From assembly GCF_900129445.1 (NCBI RefSeq), contig NZ_FQVT01000006.1, forward strand, positions 108,226 to 172,225: 64,000 bases of DNA, given 5' to 3'. This stretch comes from Salegentibacter echinorum (GTDB lineage: Bacteria > Bacteroidota > Bacteroidia > Flavobacteriales > Flavobacteriaceae). The translations under genes were made by a program, and so were the position numbers. Positions 1-14,210 of this stretch are shown here, one piece after another (the first letter of the stretch is position 1; each line of letters begins with the position of its first letter). The notes under the pieces were generated by a model, which saw nothing but the letters and a program-made list of their open reading frames with translations, ran no database searches and was not told where the DNA came from.

Positions 1-738
1 GAAGAAAACAAAAGACACGCCAATGTTTATCCTACTCACGGTCTTGGCCCAATTTGCCAGGCTATGAATATAAACCGCGGTGATAAAATGGACTATTTAA
101 CTTCCATTATGTCTGACGATTTTACTTTAGGAAAAAGAATTAAAGAAGAAGCTCAAGAAAACCCAGATCTCAAGCAGTTTGTAGGAGCAGATATGAGAGG
201 TAATATGGATATCCAGCTTATTAAAACCAATAAAGGCCGAACTATTATGATTCAACATGATATTAGTTCTCCAAGGCCATATTCCAGAATTCATATGTTG
301 AGCGGGACAGAATGTTTTGCGCAAAAATGGCCTTTAAAACATATTGCTTTTGGCCACGAGGTAGCCGATGCAGCAAAAATGAAAGAATTGGAGGAGAAAT
401 ATACCCCAGAAATTTTAAAACGAGTAGGAGAGATGGCTAAGAAAGTTGGTGGTCACGGTGGAATGGACTTTATAATGGATTGGCGTCTTATTGACTGTTT
501 AAGGAATGGATTGCCTATGGATATGGACGTTTATGACGCTGCTTCCTGGAGTTGTATCACGTCGTTAAGCGAATGGTCCATTGCCAATAAATCGAATTCT
601 ATTGAAGTGCCAGACTTTACCCGTGGTGCCTGGAAAACTAACAAACCCGTGGATTTAAGTATGTCTGGTAAAGCCGGTTCTACAGGGGTAAGAAACCTGG
701 AACGCACTGGAGCCGGGAAACAGCTTAATGTGGAGTAA
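1..738 (+). CDS. GH109-type Gfo/Idh/MocA-fold glycosidase, 3' part (5' end outside window)
   Basis: The reading frame is open from base 1 to the stop at 736-738, so about 245 C-terminal residues are visible and the N-terminal NAD-binding Rossmann domain lies outside the window. The first residues, YPTHGLGPICQAMNINRGD, match the block that identifies family GH109, whose characterised members are NAD-dependent alpha-N-acetylgalactosaminidases using an oxidation-elimination mechanism. The frame clearly runs upstream of the ATG at 64, so that ATG is not the start. It ends 177 bp before a sulfatase, in the same direction as two more glycan-degrading genes. The family is well supported; the exact substrate is not, because GH109-like proteins are diverse and many are only annotated as Gfo/Idh/MocA oxidoreductases. 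Confidence 0.85.
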   Translation, partial: EENKRHANVYPTHGLGPICQAMNINRGDKMDYLTSIMSDDFTLGKRIKEEAQENPDLKQFVGADMRGNMDIQLIKTNKGRTIMIQHDISSPRPYSRIHMLSGTECFAQKWPLKHIAFGHEVADAAKMKELEEKYTPEILKRVGEMAKKVGGHGGMDFIMDWRLIDCLRNGLPMDMDVYDAASWSCITSLSEWSIANKSNSIEVPDFTRGAWKTNKPVDLSMSGKAGSTGVRNLERTGAGKQLNVE

Positions 739-760
739 AATATATTTTTAAAAATTAATT

Positions 761-815
761 TACCTTGTTGGTTAACTCAAAGAAATAGAACGAGCTAACT
801 AACAAGGTATATTTC
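761..815 (+). terminator. Stem-loop after GH109 gene
   Basis: TACCTTGTTGGTTA (761-774) pairs with TAACTAACAAGGTA (796-809) with one G-T wobble, followed by a T-rich stretch. It sits just after the GH109 stop and is a plausible factor-independent terminator, though the T-run is interrupted. Confidence 0.5.
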
Positions 816-915
816 TTTAACTTTTCACGAGGCGATATCTCTCGCTGGGTTGCTAATTTTTTGCGTTTAACATCATTTTGATTTCGTTTAAGATTTTTAA
901 ATATATCTCAATACA

Positions 916-6206
<5,291 letters not shown>

Positions 6207-6235
6207 GAGGAAAGGTTTAGTTAAATTAAATTTGC

Positions 6236-6285
6236 AACCCATCGTGATACTGGATTAGAACCAGAAAACACGATGGGTTTTTTAT
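6236..6285 (+). terminator. Rho-independent terminator of sulfatase-beta-galactosidase operon
   Basis: AACCCATCGTG (6236-6246) pairs perfectly with CACGATGGGTT (6269-6279), followed directly by a T-rich run. It lies 30 bp after the beta-galactosidase stop. Confidence 0.85.
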
Positions 6286-6648
6286 TGCTAAAAATTGATC
6301 TTAGATCAATGGTGGCCTAAACGCTATTATTGATTTACTGTCAAATCTCGATATCGTAGAATTCTTATAGTTTTTTGAATTAAAGGTTTTAAATACCGGG
6401 GAGATAGCCAAAGGTTTAATTAACCGGGCAATTAACTTGAGTGACCTCACAGATTTTGAAAATCTGTGAGGTCTTACTTTTGATGCTTATCTCGATTTTT
6501 ATTTTTAAAGATAAAAGAGGCATCAAATTGATTGTTGAATTCCTATTGATATTCAGTGACGTAAGCACTTAAACAGGCTATTAGTAAGCTCAATATTTAA
6601 TACTATCGAATGTCAGCTATATTAACCAAATAGATTAAAATCCCTGTT
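6286..6648. other. Convergent intergenic gap
   Basis: The gap separates the 3' ends of the beta-galactosidase and the DUF4091 gene. It holds one perfect palindrome of the GACCTCACAG family (listed separately) and otherwise no convincing coding sequence. Confidence 0.6.
6443..6473. repeat. GACCTCACAG palindrome, copy 1
   Basis: A 31-bp perfect inverted repeat: GACCTCACAGATTTT, a single G, then AAAATCTGTGAGGTC. It lies between two convergent genes. The outer arms recur at 38542-38574 and, in degenerate form, at 32462-32502. Confidence 0.8.
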
Positions 6649-8463
6649 TTAAAACGAATTTAAAAACTCATTGGCCTCTTTAAGATTTTTGGATACCAGA
6701 TCTTTATTAAAGTTTTCAAGCTCAAAATTCGTCAGAATTTTATTTAATTCGTTTAAGGCTTCGTTATTTCCTGCTTTTTCAAACTCATCTTTAAGAATTT
6801 GTATTTTCTCAAAAGCCTGAACTCCTGCCTGCAGGTTTTCAAAACGCAGGGAACTTCTTCCGCCGGGATATACAAAATAAGTGTCACCGGCAGCCCAGGT
6901 AGTAAACCTGCTATCTAATAGAGGTTCGAGTACCCAACTATTATACGCCCAGCGCAAATAACCATCTAATCCCGTTGCGGCAGCGTGCCAGGCATACCAT
7001 TCACTTTCGGCCGGGGAGCTAAATGTAAAACTGTTGGGAGCAACGTGGCTGCAGCTGGTATAGAAAGTAGAAATTTTTCCGGACTTCTTACGCTCTTTAA
7101 GCACCGCTTTTGAAAATTCGCTTTCCAGGGTTAAGCAATAGTCATCTACATCGGGATATAATTCGGGGTGTTTGGCACCTGCAAAAGAAATTTTAAAATC
7201 TTTATCGGCTTTATGGATCACTTTTATAGTTTCCTGCATAGTTTCCATTGGACGCTCATCCATTGCGATATACGTTTTTTCAAACCAGCCTTTCTCTTTT
7301 AAATGGTCGGCAAAAGATGACAGCATGGCTACCCAAACTTCTTCATAAAGCTTTTCGCCGGGTTGGGTTTCCAAGTGTTGAGTTTTGTTTGAGGCTTCGT
7401 CAAAATAAGCAAAACTGAGTTTCCAGGGAATCATGGTATAGGCATTAATTTGTTTGGTGATGCCCTGGTCCATCATAAACTCCACCCATTTATCAAAAAC
7501 TTCAAAATTAAAATGCCATTGGCCGTCTAAGGTCTTCGTCCAGCGTACCATGGAATTAAAAGGATCATGAGTTTGGCCATCCCAGGGGCGATCAATAATA
7601 CTGGCGGTTATAGATTTACCACCGGCATTGGCATAATGGCCCATTTCTTTTTCTAAAGCCTTAAAATGAGCTTCACTCCATAGTTCGGTTTGATGGTAAC
7701 GCGCTACCGCATAAGGGTTTTGCCAAAGGTCCAGATGAAAATCCCAATCTTTGGCTTCCGGTAAGATTCGGTCGATTACTTTTATGGAGATTGGCAGTTT
7801 TTTCAGGGTTTTATTATCCGACAGAATTTTAACCGTGCCGGTATATGAACCTGCTTTGGTGTTTTTGGGAATTTCTATAGAAATCCATCCCGGTCGGGTG
7901 TTGTGTTTTGCTATTTTTAAAGTAGGAGTAATAGGGTCAATAATATCGGCTACCAGGCTTGAATCAAAGTCGGCAGGCTTTCTGTGTCCGCAGGCACCCT
8001 TTTTATCTTTATTGAGCTCATCGGTTAACACGTAACGCACAAATGCGCTCTCCATGTGATTTTTTGAAATTTTACTATTTCCACTTTTCTCCTTCAAATC
8101 TGAAAGTTCTACGGAAATATTAAGATCTTTCCTGCCTGCAGAAACCACCCATTGCGCAGAAACTTTCTCGCCTTTCCAGGCTTGTAGGTTTATTTTTTCT
8201 GAAAGTGTAGCTTTTGAGGTTGGTACCTCTTTTTTATAACGGCTATGTGTATCGCCCCAACCAATGGTATTTTTGGTATGTTTCTTCCATTGTTGAATTG
8301 GAATAGGAGTGGGGTTTTCCAACTCCTTAAAGGATTGTACCGGAAATTTTTGCTGTCCGGTTTTTTGACCAGAGTGAGTCATTCCTTCTTTGGTTTGGGA
8401 GAAGGAAAAACTAAAAGTTAAGCAAAAGAAAATAAGCGATAGCCGGAGGTAAGTAGTTTTCAT
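6649..8463 (-). CDS. Exported DUF4091 glycoside-hydrolase-like protein
   Basis: 604 aa with a signal peptide (about residues 1-22, ending SFSFSQ). A beta-rich region (about 60-230) precedes an alpha/beta barrel-like region, and the end contains the block typical of DUF4091, with residues such as WAYNSWV and a Tyr-Pro-Gly-Gly turn (YPGGRSSLRFE). DUF4091 proteins occur in Bacteroidota polysaccharide loci and are assumed to be glycosidases; the substrate here is unknown. It runs opposite to the sulfatase/beta-galactosidase pair but belongs to the same glycan theme. Acidic residues in the barrel (for example MDERPMETM) could be catalytic, but this is inference. Confidence 0.82.
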   Translation of the reverse strand: MKTTYLRLSLIFFCLTFSFSFSQTKEGMTHSGQKTGQQKFPVQSFKELENPTPIPIQQWKKHTKNTIGWGDTHSRYKKEVPTSKATLSEKINLQAWKGEKVSAQWVVSAGRKDLNISVELSDLKEKSGNSKISKNHMESAFVRYVLTDELNKDKKGACGHRKPADFDSSLVADIIDPITPTLKIAKHNTRPGWISIEIPKNTKAGSYTGTVKILSDNKTLKKLPISIKVIDRILPEAKDWDFHLDLWQNPYAVARYHQTELWSEAHFKALEKEMGHYANAGGKSITASIIDRPWDGQTHDPFNSMVRWTKTLDGQWHFNFEVFDKWVEFMMDQGITKQINAYTMIPWKLSFAYFDEASNKTQHLETQPGEKLYEEVWVAMLSSFADHLKEKGWFEKTYIAMDERPMETMQETIKVIHKADKDFKISFAGAKHPELYPDVDDYCLTLESEFSKAVLKERKKSGKISTFYTSCSHVAPNSFTFSSPAESEWYAWHAAATGLDGYLRWAYNSWVLEPLLDSRFTTWAAGDTYFVYPGGRSSLRFENLQAGVQAFEKIQILKDEFEKAGNNEALNELNKILTNFELENFNKDLVSKNLKEANEFLNSF

Positions 8464-8727
8464 AAATCAAATAAAATTATTGCATAAAAATAACGCCTAA
8501 TATAACCAGATTTCGCGGGATTACCCCTATAAAAAAATAGCTTAAATGAACTTATCTTAAATATAACTTTTTGGGACAAATACTAAAGTGAATTTATGGT
8601 ATAAAACTACTTTTAAAAATAAAATGTTTGTAGCCTATCTTATGTTCTAAAACATAGAATGATTAAACATTTTTTCTCACTTCCGTTTCCTAAAAAATTT
8701 AATGTCGAACCTTTTAAATTTTGAGTT

Positions 8728-8877
8728 ATGGATATTTTCAACATTTTCTTCGAAAATTATAAACATGCAACTGCTGGATTTCATTTTATGGCAAAAGCTT
8801 TTATTCTACTAATTCTTGCATTTATACTACTCGCTGTAGGATTTGCTATTGTAGGTACCATACAAATGTACTTTTAG
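8728..8877 (+). CDS. Small single-span membrane peptide, 49 aa
   Basis: An ATG at 8728 opens a 49-residue frame (MDIFNIFFENYK at the start, IVGTIQMYF at the end, TAG stop at 8875). Residues about 22-44 form one continuous hydrophobic segment (AKAFILLILAFILLAVGFAI), so a small inner-membrane protein is likely. I do not recognise the family. The upstream region is AT-rich without a strong ribosome binding site, which is normal in this phylum. The coherent amphipathic start and membrane span argue for a real gene, but chance hydrophobic frames do occur in AT-rich DNA. Confidence 0.5.
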   Translation: MDIFNIFFENYKHATAGFHFMAKAFILLILAFILLAVGFAIVGTIQMYF

Positions 8878-9003
8878 CTATCCTATTCTCTTGAATGGTA
8901 AAAAGATATTTCTGGCATGCAATTGAAACGATTTATGCAGGAAAAGAGAAAGAAATAAACTTTGACCAACAGGGAAGTCTGTGTTTTTCTAACTAATCTT
9001 TCT

Positions 9004-9123
9004 AGATTACTCTTTCTAGTGAAGATTTCAAAAAGCAAAAAGATTAATTATGAAATCGCTTAGGTTTGGCTATAAAAGATAGTTCGCTAATTAGAAATTT
9101 ATTTCTTGAATATCAATATTATT
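9004..9123 (+). repeat. Dispersed repeat, right module, copy 1
   Basis: Aligned by eye to 34024-34147. Shared blocks include AATTATGAAATCGCTT, GGCTATAAAAGA and GCTAATTAG followed by an AT-rich end with ATCAAT. The position in a gene desert and the repetition support a non-coding dispersed element. Confidence 0.6.
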
Positions 9124-9913
9124 CTAAAGTTTGATGGCGAAAAAAAATTTCATAACTCGGCATAAACATATTTAATTAAATTCTATATCCAATTTTTATT
9201 TATAAGATTAGTTTCGTTATTTTGAAAAGGTGTTCAAAAGACTAGAGATATCGACTCTGGCCTTTTTTGAGCTAAGAAATGAAAGACATTCCGTGATATT
9301 TCTACGATTACCAATTAAACTGGTTTCTAGACGAATATCTAAGTACTTTTTAACCACTTTTCTGCTATTTACAATTTAGGAAGTTTTTGCAGCTAAAACT
9401 TATAATTTCCTTGATTTAGCTTGATATAAGCTTCAAAGCCATAATTTTTACTCGATAATGGAGATTTATCGGGGTAATTATCCGGAACTCCAAAGTTTGT
9501 CTCGAAATCAAATTAATTTTCTTCTATAATACCTCGTGGGCTTGCCCTAGGGGCAGTTTATTCTTAATTAACACCCCATACACTTTCTTGAAAACGACTT
9601 ATAAAGTAAATTGTATCTCACCCAAAATCATGAACCTTTGAAATTATTCTTCAGTTTTAACCGACACCTCTATAACCTGACCCCAAATGAAAAAAACAGA
9701 CCTTTAAAACCCGGTTTATTTTGAGATAGGACTTTATGATTTTTATATGGAAGTATAATTCTTATTTAATTATATCAGAATATAGTGTATTCAATATCAA
9801 CACTTAGCGTTTCAAATCATTCTCATAGTTTCAGCATAGCTTTTTTCTAATTTTAGATTAATAAAAATTACAAGCTTGTATTTAAACTATTTATTAATTC
9901 TAAAATTTATATT

Positions 9914-10468
9914 ATGAAAACATTAGCTATTACAGTATTAATCTTATGTTCAGGGCTAACCTGTTTTTCACAGGAGATTAAAAAACTAGAGCCGGTAGAA
10001 GTCACCCTATCACCTATTAGTTTGGTAGAAACTAAAGAACCACACAGATATGCCTACACCGTAGATAGGAACTATAACGTAGAATTTGCGAAGAATCCAA
10101 TTAAATTTATGCAGAAATATTTTAATATCCAAGACTTCATTTCTTCTGTAAATCATAAGAAATACGATTCTTTCGACGTTATTTTCAATGCCGAAAATGG
10201 CTTTCTTAATGCTTCTTATTCTAAAAATGGCAAGCTTACAGGAACAAGCCAACGGTTTAAGAATGTAGCTTTACCTTATGCTGTGCGACTTGAGCTTTAC
10301 AAGAAAACCAAAGGTTGGAATATGATTAAGAATGTATATGTAGCCTATGGAAAAGGAAATATTTTAAATAAGGAACGCTATCGAATTAAGGTGGAAAAAG
10401 ATGGAAAAACAAAAAGTTTAAAAATCGATCCTAGAGAACTTAATACAGGTAGCCTGGCTAAAATCTAA
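9914..10468 (+). CDS. Exported protein of unknown function, 184 aa
   Basis: A clear signal peptide (MKTLAITVLILCSGLTCFSQ) is followed by a basic domain of about 160 residues. The segment FDVIFNAENGFLNASYSKNG looks like the strand-turn-strand units of PepSY/BLIP-like periplasmic proteins, but this is a weak impression and no family is claimed. A hairpin terminator follows at 10546. The gene is flanked by a 1 kb desert upstream and a two-component pair downstream in the same direction, which may hint at a regulatory or sensory link, though the 485-bp gap makes a shared transcript unlikely. Confidence 0.75.
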   Translation: MKTLAITVLILCSGLTCFSQEIKKLEPVEVTLSPISLVETKEPHRYAYTVDRNYNVEFAKNPIKFMQKYFNIQDFISSVNHKKYDSFDVIFNAENGFLNASYSKNGKLTGTSQRFKNVALPYAVRLELYKKTKGWNMIKNVYVAYGKGNILNKERYRIKVEKDGKTKSLKIDPRELNTGSLAKI

Positions 10469-10953
10469 AATTAAAATGTAAAGAATTTTAAACAGAGAAT
10501 GGTAAATGATAAAATTTACACCAAGTCACCGATTTTATTGAAGTAAAAATCATCAAAACTCTTAAGTAATGATGATTTTTTTTGCAATTAAGACAGATAA
10601 GTCACTAAAGATCATAATGATGCTTCTCTAAATATCGTTTAAAGCAAATTTTAGATCATTTACATCAAAAAAGATGGACTACAAATCAGAAATTAATGTA
10701 TTGCAAATTACTATTGTAAATTATAAAGCTTAATTTTTTCAATAAAAACCATCAAGATAGATCGAAAAGTTTTAATTTAACAGGAGCTATTTTGTTGATA
10801 ATTATCAAAGTAAGGACTTAACCTGCAATAAGCATTTTTTAAAAAATTATCATTACAAAAATTCCTATTTGATAAACCAATCAATACTGCCTTAAAAATG
10901 ATTGGCTCATTAAGAAGTGGTATATATTTTTAATTAACCTTAGGGTATTACGA
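10469..10953. other. Intergenic region upstream of LytTR regulator
   Basis: About 485 bp, very AT-rich. It holds a terminator at 10546-10584 and otherwise nothing I can assign; the LytTR promoter should lie in the last 200 bp. Confidence 0.5.
10546..10584 (+). terminator. Rho-independent terminator
   Basis: AAAATCATCA (10546-10555) pairs with TGATGATTTT (10570-10579), continuing into a run of T. It lies about 80 bp after the unknown exported protein gene. Confidence 0.7.
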
Positions 10954-11718
10954 ATGAGGGCAATTGTTATAGACGATGAAGCTTTAGCTAGAAAAAGAAT
11001 CTTAAACCTTCTTACTACTGTTCATGAAGTGGAGGTGTTGGACGAGTGCGCCAACGGTAAAACAGCTATTAAACAAATTAATAGTTTGGAACCCGAATTA
11101 GTTTTTTTAGATATAAGTATGAAAGATATGAATGGTTTTGAGGTATTACAACAAATTAAAACCAATTCTAAACCTATTGTAGTTTTTGTAACCGCTTATG
11201 ATAATTATGCTATAAAAGCGTTTGACGTAGATGCTATTGATTTTCTCTTAAAACCATTTAGAGACGAACGTTTTTATAAAACCATTAAAAAAGTATTAGC
11301 CCTTTCTCATACAGAAGCTCAGCACCATTTTGAAAAAAGACTAAAAAATCTTTTTCAGGTTTATAACGCTGACTATCAAAAATCAAGACAAATTTTAAAA
11401 TTACCAATTAGACAGGGTAACAAAACCATTTTACTGGAAGTTGAGGGAATTCTTTACATCTGCGCATCTGGGTATTATGCAGAAATTTTTACAGCTGAAA
11501 AAAAATACGTACTTCGGGAGTCGTTAACAAATCTCGAATATTTACTAAAGGATTATTCCTTTGTTAGAGTTCATCGTTCTGCCATTATAAACCTAAATTT
11601 TATTAAAGAGATTGTACATTCAGAATATGCAGAAGTAGATGTGAGGATGATAGATGATAAACTTTTACGCATTAGTAAACCAAACAAGAAAGATTTATTC
11701 GATAAACTGGGTATTTAA
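10954..11718 (+). CDS. LytTR-family response regulator
   Basis: 254 aa. The receiver domain (1-120) has the acidic pair D7-D8, the phospho-acceptor D53 in LVFLDISM, the conserved T80 and K100 in FLLKPF. The C-terminal half (about 150-254) is a LytTR DNA-binding domain, with the typical IKLP-like start (LKLPIRQGNK) and the FVRVHRSAIIN block. It should be a transcription factor phosphorylated by the histidine kinase encoded 11 bp downstream. Its targets are not evident; the divergent layout of neighbours gives no obvious regulon. Confidence 0.93.
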   Translation: MRAIVIDDEALARKRILNLLTTVHEVEVLDECANGKTAIKQINSLEPELVFLDISMKDMNGFEVLQQIKTNSKPIVVFVTAYDNYAIKAFDVDAIDFLLKPFRDERFYKTIKKVLALSHTEAQHHFEKRLKNLFQVYNADYQKSRQILKLPIRQGNKTILLEVEGILYICASGYYAEIFTAEKKYVLRESLTNLEYLLKDYSFVRVHRSAIINLNFIKEIVHSEYAEVDVRMIDDKLLRISKPNKKDLFDKLGI

Positions 11719-11729
11719 AAATCACGCTA

Positions 11730-12842
11730 ATGAAATTTTTAGCTTTTAAAAAAAAGTACATAGATGTAAAACTTATCCTATTATTAGCAGGTTTTTATAC
11801 GCTTTTTAATTTGGTTTATTTTCTGAAGCTGGCTTATATAAGAGCCTATGCGAGCAAGGAAGTACTCACACCGTGGAGTGATATTATTTTCCACAACTTA
11901 ATTTACGATTGGTTCATAGTAGTGATTTACATGAGCCTTATTGCAGTAAGTACAAAACGATTGCTCAATAAACGTTATTCCTGGTATAAGATTTTTTTAC
12001 TTCATACTTTATTCTCTATCCTTATTGGTTTTGTAATACGTTTTGTATTTGATGTACAGGGAATCCTTTTTGGCCGAATGAAGTTTTCAGAATATAGTTT
12101 TAAAGCCAGTATCGACAGGATGATGTATGTAATAGAATTAAATTTTCTTATTTATTTTGCGATGATTTTTATTATCTATACCTACTATTATTTAAAACAG
12201 GTAAAGGAAGCAGAAATACAAAGAAGTCAGTTGGAAAGCCAGCTTTCAAATACACGAATGAAAATGCTTTCTTCGCAATTACAACCACATTTTTTATTCA
12301 ATACACTTAATTCTATCTCTGCGCTCGTAGATATTGACACAAAAAAAGCCCAGAATACCATTGCAGATCTTAGTGACTTATTACGTGAAATTCTTTACAG
12401 CGGTGAAAACTATAAAGTAAGTTTAAGTAAAGAAATAAGGATGTTAGACTACTATCTTAATATTTTAAATCTTAGATTTTCAGACCATCTAAAACTAAAA
12501 AAACACATAGATAGCAAGTTATTAGATCGTTTGGTGCCAGCTCTAATTTTGCAACCCCTTATAGAAAACTCTGTGAAACACGGCTATTCTTATAGGCATA
12601 CTACCTTAGTCATTAATATCTCCATTTTAAAAAAAAACAAATTTCTTATTTTAAAAGTGGCAAATGATGGCAAACATCTACCCCAGGAAAAATTAAACAT
12701 TTTTGAAAAAGGGGTAGGACTAAAAAATATCCGAGATCGACTTTTTACTCTGTATGGCGAAAAAGCGAAAATCATTATTAGAAATAGGAAAGAAAAAGGT
12801 GTTGAAACCATTATAAAAATACCAATTTCTCAAACTCATTAA
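11730..12842 (+). CDS. LytS/YehU-type sensor histidine kinase
   Basis: 370 aa. Four predicted membrane helices (about 15-35, 60-75, 87-107, 135-157) are followed by a short coiled coil and the His_kinase domain; the phosphorylated histidine is H187 in QLQPHFLFNTLNS, the hallmark of this family. The ATPase domain follows (about 255-370), with N in LIENSVKHG and a GVGLKNIRDRL G-box. No extracytoplasmic sensor domain is visible, so sensing is probably within or close to the membrane. It forms a two-component pair with the LytTR regulator just upstream, in the order regulator then kinase. Confidence 0.93.
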   Translation: MKFLAFKKKYIDVKLILLLAGFYTLFNLVYFLKLAYIRAYASKEVLTPWSDIIFHNLIYDWFIVVIYMSLIAVSTKRLLNKRYSWYKIFLLHTLFSILIGFVIRFVFDVQGILFGRMKFSEYSFKASIDRMMYVIELNFLIYFAMIFIIYTYYYLKQVKEAEIQRSQLESQLSNTRMKMLSSQLQPHFLFNTLNSISALVDIDTKKAQNTIADLSDLLREILYSGENYKVSLSKEIRMLDYYLNILNLRFSDHLKLKKHIDSKLLDRLVPALILQPLIENSVKHGYSYRHTTLVINISILKKNKFLILKVANDGKHLPQEKLNIFEKGVGLKNIRDRLFTLYGEKAKIIIRNRKEKGVETIIKIPISQTH

Positions 12843-13194
12843 TTTCTATTTTACTAATAAATTTAAATAAACTTCAAGTTTAGAAAATTACTTTAAAATA
12901 CTCTTTTTTTCGTAAAAATTCCTATTACAACAATTTGATTTTGTAAATCGCATAGAAATTAAAGTTACCTTTCTGCTTTATGACACTACAATAGGTTTGT
13001 ATAGCGCCTCTGTACTAAGATTTAGTCGAAGTATAGCTTATGGAGAATAAGAGCAAGGAAATTAGGAGAAGTATGAACGAGCTTGAATGCGTGACTATAT
13101 GGTTAAATTGGTATTAAAATCTTTTGCGATTTTTTTGATCCAGAGTGGCTATGTATCTTTAAAAGATAATTGTAATATAAAAATCTACAATACT
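12843..13194. other. Intergenic region dominated by a MITE-like repeat
   Basis: The gap between the kinase and the next exported protein is mostly occupied by the repeat at 12924-13114. An open frame beginning at 13087 inside this repeat runs into the real gene, but its first 36 residues are repeat-derived. Confidence 0.6.
12924..13114 (+). mobile_element. MITE-like element, copy B (degenerate left end)
   Basis: It shares with copy A (55697-55858) the right end GTTAAATTGGTAT (13102-13114), the internal block GAGCTTGAATGCGT, and the block ATAGGTTTGTATAGC corresponding to ATTGGTTTGCATAGC. The left end is degenerate (ACAACAATTTGATTTTGTAAATCGCA). An extra stretch near 13013-13036 makes it longer than copy A. 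The right end lies 80 bp upstream of the next gene. Confidence 0.6.
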
Positions 13195-13962
13195 ATGAAT
13201 TTCATTTCTAGAACCTCAATATTAAGCTTGTGTAGTATATTTTTATTTTTCTGCGGAAGCCTTATCGCCCAGGACACCAATGTTATGATAAGAGCCCTGG
13301 CTAAAGATGCCAAGTTTATAGGAAGTTCTATTGGCGGTGCAAAAATTATTGTTCGTAATGCCGAAACCGGAGAAATCCTGGATGAAGGTGTAACCAGCGG
13401 AAGTACCGGCAATACCAATCTCATCGTGAAGAAAGCCCGTGAAAGGTATGAGAAAATGAGCGATGAGAATGCCGCAGGTTATAATGCGACCCTGGATATC
13501 AAAAAACCAACCTTTGTGACCGTTGAAGCTATCGCTCCGATAAATAAGAAGCAAGCCAGGGTAGTTTCATCTACCCAGTTATGGATCATTCCAGGCAAAG
13601 ATATAACCGGTGATGGTTTGGTTTTAGAAGTCCCAGGGTTTGTGATAGATATTCTTTCCCCCCAAACGCACGAAGCCATTGCAGCTTCAAACAAGATCAA
13701 TATTAAGGCTAACGTAGTGATGATGTGCGGTTGCCCGGTAACCGAAGACGGTATTTGGGATGCCAATCAATATGAAATAAAAGCGCTAATTACTGCCGAA
13801 AACGGTACCACTCAAGAAATACCATTAAAACCAACCGATAAATCCAGTACTTTTAAACTGGAAGCCACACTAGATAAAGGACTTTATGAAATTGCTGTTT
13901 ATGCTTACGATCCCGTAACCGGAAACACAGGACTGGATAAAACCAATATTATTGTAAAATAA
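13195..13962 (+). CDS. Exported protein of unknown function with Cys-Gly-Cys motif, 255 aa
   Basis: I choose the ATG at 13195 (MNFISRTSILSLC) because it opens a proper signal peptide ending at SLIAQ; the longer frame from 13087 begins inside a repeat. The mature protein has two beta-rich parts: about 25-165, with a carboxypeptidase-regulatory-like fold (GAKIIVRNAETGEILDEG), and about 160-255, an immunoglobulin-like part (IDILSPQTHEAIAAS ... YEIAVYAYDPVTGNTG). Between them MMCGCPVTEDGIWDAN carries a C-G-C pair that could bind metal or form a disulfide. I do not recognise the family. Confidence 0.8.
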   Translation: MNFISRTSILSLCSIFLFFCGSLIAQDTNVMIRALAKDAKFIGSSIGGAKIIVRNAETGEILDEGVTSGSTGNTNLIVKKARERYEKMSDENAAGYNATLDIKKPTFVTVEAIAPINKKQARVVSSTQLWIIPGKDITGDGLVLEVPGFVIDILSPQTHEAIAASNKINIKANVVMMCGCPVTEDGIWDANQYEIKALITAENGTTQEIPLKPTDKSSTFKLEATLDKGLYEIAVYAYDPVTGNTGLDKTNIIVK

Positions 13963-13970
13963 GCTTGAAC

Positions 13971-14000
13971 CAGTAGGCAGTCCCAGTAGGCAGTGAGCAA
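13971..14000 (+). repeat. AGTAGGCAGT dispersed repeat, locus 1
   Basis: Two adjacent units of the form CAGTAGGCAGTCCCAGTAGGCAG and then GTGAGCAAA just after a stop codon. A related unit (GTAGGCAGTTGCAGTATTCAG) lies at 14091-14111. Similar strings are at 24174-24206 and 47882-47940. Confidence 0.65.
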
Positions 14001-14210
14001 AATAAAGAAAAATCCAGGTTCAAAGTATCAGATTATCAATAAACCGCAAGAGATTGCCACGTCCTTCTTCCTTGCGATAATTTATAAAAAGTAGGCAGTT
14101 GCAGTATTCAGTAAACAAAATAATAAATACCAAACAGTTTACTGTATTAATTATTCAACATCGACTAATCGAACCGACTGAACGGATAACACAAAATTGA
14201 TAACTGATTT

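Larger units (their letters stand above)
8464..9913. other. Long AT-rich intergenic region
   Basis: About 1.45 kb with one credible gene, a 49-aa peptide (8728-8877). The rest has no open frame with coding character. It contains a copy of the right module of a dispersed repeat (9004-9123) and a short inverted repeat around 9225-9270 whose outer arms are AAAAGG and CCTTTTTT. The large amount of degenerate sequence suggests remnants of mobile or repetitive DNA. Confidence 0.5.

Noticed and set aside
9225..9270. Possible terminator or hairpin in the gene desert
   Set aside because: Outer arms AAAAGG/CCTTTTTT and a short AGAG/CTCT stem are too weak, and there is no gene just upstream for it to serve.
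13087..13194. N-terminal extension of the exported 255-aa protein
   Set aside because: These 36 codons lie within or next to MITE copy B and precede a proper signal peptide starting at 13195.
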